Assembly (NCBI RefSeq): GCF_958979055.1 | Contig: NC_084890.1 | Location: forward strand, 868,001-932,000 | DNA length: 64,000 nucleotides | Source of the DNA: Alnus glutinosa | Lineage: Eukaryota; Streptophyta; Magnoliopsida; Fagales; Betulaceae | Direction: 5' to 3' | In this document: positions 60,813-64,000 of the stretch, piece after piece | Numbering within the stretch: position 1 is the stretch's first letter | Layout: every line of letters starts with the position of its first letter | Program-made: the position numbers and the translations under genes | Notes under the pieces: model-generated | The model's input: the letters and a program-made list of their open reading frames with translations, nothing else | What the model was told of the DNA's origin: nothing | Databases searched by the model: none

Positions 60813-61390
60813 CACGGTGTGAAACTCTTTTTCTCAAATCCTTGACAATAAAAGAAACTCTTGTTTTTATCTCATTTATAAAATAAAGATTCAATACATT
60901 TATACATGCATCTTTATAGGGTATGGATTCTAATCCTAAGGATACTAGAAAATCGTAAAGAGCATATAAAACAAATCCTAATTTTTTTAGGAAAATCCAG
61001 GAATATAGAAGTGCAAAAGTTAATAGGCAACCCGAAAAAGTAAAAAGGTCCTAATATATATATATATATATATATAATTAGAAAAACCTGAAAAATAAAA
61101 ATCCTAGGCATCATATAATTAGTCTTTAGGGCTAATAGCTAGTTTGGGGTAGTGGCGCTACTCCTAATTGAGAGTTTGGAGAGAGGGGACCGAACCACCC
61201 CTATAGTACTAGTCAAGAGAGTAGCAATTCCGTCATCCTAATTAACATCTATCGGAAGGGGTGTAAAATAAGAGTTAATATTGTACAGATCGCGCGAGTG
61301 CAATGCCTTACTGGATCCCAATCCCTTTGCATATTAATTAATTTAATTGTGTCGTCGAAGGAGTTTGTCTTTGTACTTGGTAGGAAGTAT
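60813..61390 (-). pseudogene. Relic P450 intron and 3'-flank (block Y, copy 3)
   Basis: The minus-strand counterpart of 390-900 and 17700-18185, with the same flank-to-intron junction near 61130 and a (TA)n run at 61056-61076. The 66-residue open frame is intronic. Confidence 0.7.
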
Positions 61391-61549
61391 TCATGTTTGT
61401 TGTACAACATTTGTATTCACTTTGTACAACAAAGTTGACGCTAAAATTACTGCACAACAATATACACTTTATTAAAAACTTGAAAATAATTTACTTGTTT
61501 ACTTTGTTGTACAAAATATATATATATAAATGTTGTGCAACAAACATTA
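61391..61549. mobile_element. Foldback element without nested MITE
   Basis: Arms built of ATGTTTGTTGTACAACATTT and its complement pair across the element, with inner TTTGTACAACAAAG / CTTTGTTGTACAAA. This is the unoccupied relative of 14286-14590 and 33393-33718. Confidence 0.6.
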
Positions 61550-61555
61550 CTCAAT

Positions 61556-62076
61556 TTTTTATTTTTATTTTTTCTATTTTTTGAACAACAAACACTTTTT
61601 TTTATTACAAATGACCAAAGGCCATCACAAGTACAAGAGCACAAAAGGCTAATATAATGTCGAACGCGAAATCAAGACTTCCGGCGTAACAATATAGATC
61701 TAGCTAGAAAGATGGCCCAAAAAAAAAACGAACGGTCACTCCCCATAGACGTCTCAAAAGAAATGCCATTGCCAAAAGAAAACCCAAAAAAACATAAATA
61801 AGCTCTTTAGCCTCAACAGCTAGGAGGACAACAACTTCCATTGGATTTGACCGGGAGGACCAAAACCTCTACAACCAAGAGGCCGAAAGAAAAACATCAC
61901 CCACTAACAACCGGAACCAGTGGAGTGAACAAAAGCCACCTTGACCATAAGGAGTAGGTGGAATACCAGCACTAGGAGGATAGGCAAAAACCCTCCCCTC
62001 CCACGAATCAAATCTCAAAAATGTCTCTCTACCTCTCTAGAAGAATCTTAGACGTTCTCTCTACCACAATAAGTTA
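61556..62076 (-). mobile_element. Retroposon with 12-bp target duplication
   Basis: A 521-bp insert flanked by perfect ACATTACTCAAT repeats (61544-61555 and 62077-62088). The left end is T-rich, so the element has its poly(A) end on the minus strand, as expected for a 5'-truncated LINE or a SINE. I see no reverse-transcriptase motif and do not recognise the family. Confidence 0.72.
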
Positions 62077-62209
62077 ACATTACTCAATCTCTAAAACCCT
62101 ACTTTATCACCCGTGTAGACAACAAGATATTATAAAGGTTGGCAAGGACGGCCTGCCAGCCCCCCACCCCCAATTTCCTAAAAAAAGAAAATTAGTATAT
62201 GGAATTTCT

Positions 62210-62377
62210 ATGATCACGATGGTGCTCCAATATTCCTGGGCTCTCACCACTCTCCTTGTTTTCCTCTCTTTGGTTTGGCTGCTAAAGCTATCTAAAAGAT
62301 CCAAACATCAGAAATTACCACCGGGGCCATGGAAGTTACCTCTTATAGGAAACTTGCACAACTTTGTAGGATCATCA
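62210..62377 (+). pseudogene. P450 exon-1 start, cut by a CACTA element
   Basis: The ATG at 62210 opens a CYP71-type N-terminus: hydrophobic anchor (residues 4-24), PPGPWKLP hinge and [11 protein letters not shown], 56 codons nearly identical to the genes at 14894 and 34004. It stops at the CACTACAAAAATC boundary at 62378. The rest of the gene may continue beyond the transposon, outside the window. Its own promoter has been replaced by unrelated sequence from the retroposon side. Confidence 0.88.
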
Positions 62378-62397
62378 CACTACAAAAATCGCTGCAG

Positions 62398-62675
62398 TTT
62401 GACACGTGTCTACAGTACCCGTTACTGTAGACACGCGTCAAATTTGACACGTGTCTCAAAAGACACGTGTCAAATTGTGCATGCGTAAAAAATTGGACAC
62501 GCGTATTAAATACACGTGTCAAAATGGACACGTGTATTATTACACGTGTCCATTTGGACACGAGTATAAAATACTCGTGTCGAACTGGACACGTGTAATA
62601 ATACACGTGTCCAATTGGACACGAGTATTTTATACGCGTGTCCAATTGGACACGTGTATTTTTACACGTGTCAAA
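62398..62675. repeat. Array of about eight short hairpins
   Basis: Successive inverted pairs lie at about 62398-62442, 62443-62474, 62494-62520, 62525-62552, 62554-62583, 62585-62614, 62614-62647 and 62646-62675. Each is formed by GACACGNGT half-sites facing each other over a few A/T bases, and many are separated by CCAATTGG-like joins. Confidence 0.85.
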
Positions 62676-62735
62676 TTGGTATTTTTTGCCAAAATAAACA
62701 TTAAAAAAAAAAATTAGTGTTGTATTAATTTTTTA

Positions 62736-62772
<37 letters not shown>

Positions 62773-63229
62773 AAACTCATTATCTTATTAATCATACAAA
62801 TCTTTGAAAATACGGTATACATAACTTATACACATAAAATTAAGTTTGAAAACTATATGCTATATGTAAATTTTATGGTTGAAATTTATACTTTTTAGGT
62901 TCTTTATTTATATATATATATAGTATATTATATTGTACTATATGCATAATTAACCAAATTTGGTGCTATATATCTAATTAAACCAAATAGTTCAAATTAG
63001 GGTTCAGTTTTGTACACCATCTACGTTTAGAAACAAAAAAAAAAAAAATTTAAACATAACAAAGTTAAAAAACCTATAATTAATACTATATATATAGATA
63101 TGCATGCATGTAAACGGTTTAGAAACTATATACAGTAACCTTTTTATTTATGGCTATATATAGTAAATGCAATTATTTTTAGAGTTCTGCGCTACATAAT
63201 GAATTAAATACTTATAGTTTAGTCTCTCA

Positions 63230-63930
63230 TATAGTACATACATTTAGAGTTTATGGCTATATATAGTACATACCCTTAGGGTTAGGGTTTATAGCTATAT
63301 ATAGTATATATAGTATATACACTTAGGGCTAGGGTTTATACCTATATATAGTATATATACTTAGGATTATGGTTTATCGATATATATAGTATATACACTT
63401 ACGGTTTGGGTTTTAGGGTTTATAGGTATATATAATATATACACTTAGGGCTATGGGTTATAATTTAATTGATTTTACGTTTAATGAATAATAATGTCAA
63501 TATATTTTTCACGTGTCATTATTGTACACTTTTAAATATATATATATATTAAATCATGAGCAGTTCAAAATTAAATAAAACCGATATATATAGTATATAC
63601 ACTTAAACTTAGGATTTATAGCTATATATAGTATACATACTTAGGGTTAGGGTTTATCGCTATATATAGTATATACACTTAGGGTTAGGGTTTATAGCTA
63701 TATATAGTATATATACTTAGGGTTAAGGTTTATCGCTATATATAGTATATACACTTATGGTTAGGGTTTTATGTTGTATAGGTATATATAATATATACAC
63801 TTAAAGCTATGGGTTATAATTTAATTGATTTTACATTTTATGAATAATAATGTCAATATATTTTTCATGTGTTATTATTGTATACTTTTAAATATATATA
63901 TTAAATCACGAGGATTAGGGTTAGGGTTTA
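63230..63930. repeat. Tandem repeat with telomere-like TTAGGG units
   Basis: Irregular units of about 36-45 bp combine TATATATAGTATATACACTT with TTAGGGTTAGGGTTTAT. A longer segment (about 63420-63555) is duplicated at about 63777-63905. The TTAGGG pieces are degenerate and interrupted, so this is not a telomere. Confidence 0.75.
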
Positions 63931-63937
63931 CATACAC

Positions 63938-64000
63938 ATGCGGGACGAATGGGCGAGGGTAAATAGGCAGATTAAGCAGGCAATGTGGAACGCGCTGATG
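63938..64000 (+). CDS. Possible start of a transposon-encoded ORF, cut by window end
   Basis: An ATG at 63938 opens [20 protein letters not shown] and remains open to the last base. Base composition turns GC-richer here than in the preceding repeat. Given the CACTA terminus upstream it may be an element-encoded protein. Only 21 codons are visible, so the call is weak. Confidence 0.3.
   Translation, partial: MRDEWARVNRQIKQAMWNALM

Larger units (their letters stand above)
62378..64000 (+). mobile_element. Left end of a CACTA (En/Spm-type) transposon
   Basis: The terminus CACTACAAAAATC is the diagnostic start of the CACTA superfamily. The likely 3-bp target copy is TCA at 62375-62377. The first 300 bp consist of repeated GACACGTGT-type half-sites in inverted pairs, the usual sub-terminal transposase-binding layout. 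An AT-rich interior with tandem repeats follows. The other end is not in the window. Confidence 0.82.

Noticed and set aside
63230..63930. A true telomere or interstitial telomere block
   Set aside because: Units are TTAGGG rather than the usual plant TTTAGGG, are interrupted, and form part of a longer AT-rich tandem unit.

Overview
This 64-kb window is nuclear DNA from a flowering plant, most likely a woody eudicot. It is AT-rich and has GT-AG introns, Ty1/copia and short non-autonomous LTR elements, many MITEs, and a cluster of A-type cytochrome P450 genes. I cannot name the species. The P450s belong to the CYP71 clan and look most like CYP71D/CYP71BE-type terpenoid or specialised-metabolite oxygenases. 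That assignment comes from motifs and general resemblance, not from a search.

There are three intact two-exon P450 genes: 14894-16896 (+, 504 aa), 34004-35988 (+, 504 aa, 15 residues different from the first) and 27745-25590 (-, 502 aa). At least eight other P450 loci are broken. These are an exon-2 relic at 1625-2801, an exon-1-derived tandem repeat at 3227-3421, a full-length pseudogene at 4400-7274, an exon-2 relic at 19445-20614, a deleted exon 2 at 23423-23812, a full-length pseudogene at 47497-49643, a 5'-truncated copy at 60791-58545 (-), and a short exon-1 fragment at 62210-62377. No other host gene is convincing. No terpene synthase or other pathway partner is visible.

The layout is explained by nested segmental duplication. 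A block of about 9 kb (8581-17655) carrying the first intact gene is repeated in direct orientation at 28037-36965. A second block (22800-30250, with the minus-strand intact gene) is repeated in inverted orientation at 44250-59900, where the matching gene is dead. A third block (1-3140) is repeated at 17271-21003 and partly, inverted, at 60810-61380. The spacer upstream of the first two intact genes also occurs inverted at 37090-39330. Comparing copies with and without each insertion gives a relative order of events.

Mobile DNA fills most of the rest. It includes a full-length copia element (49647-56705) inserted across the stop codon of the 47.5-kb P450 pseudogene, solo LTRs (939, 2026, 16906, 19840, 35998, 39571), and a Cassandra-like TRIM with a 5S-rRNA-derived LTR (29567-30109). 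There are also hAT-, Mutator- and PIF/Harbinger-type non-autonomous elements, tRNA-related SINE candidates, decayed copia pieces, and the left end of a CACTA transposon (62378 to the window end) carrying a regular array of about eight hairpins. Most small open frames outside the P450s and the copia element are chance frames in repeats.
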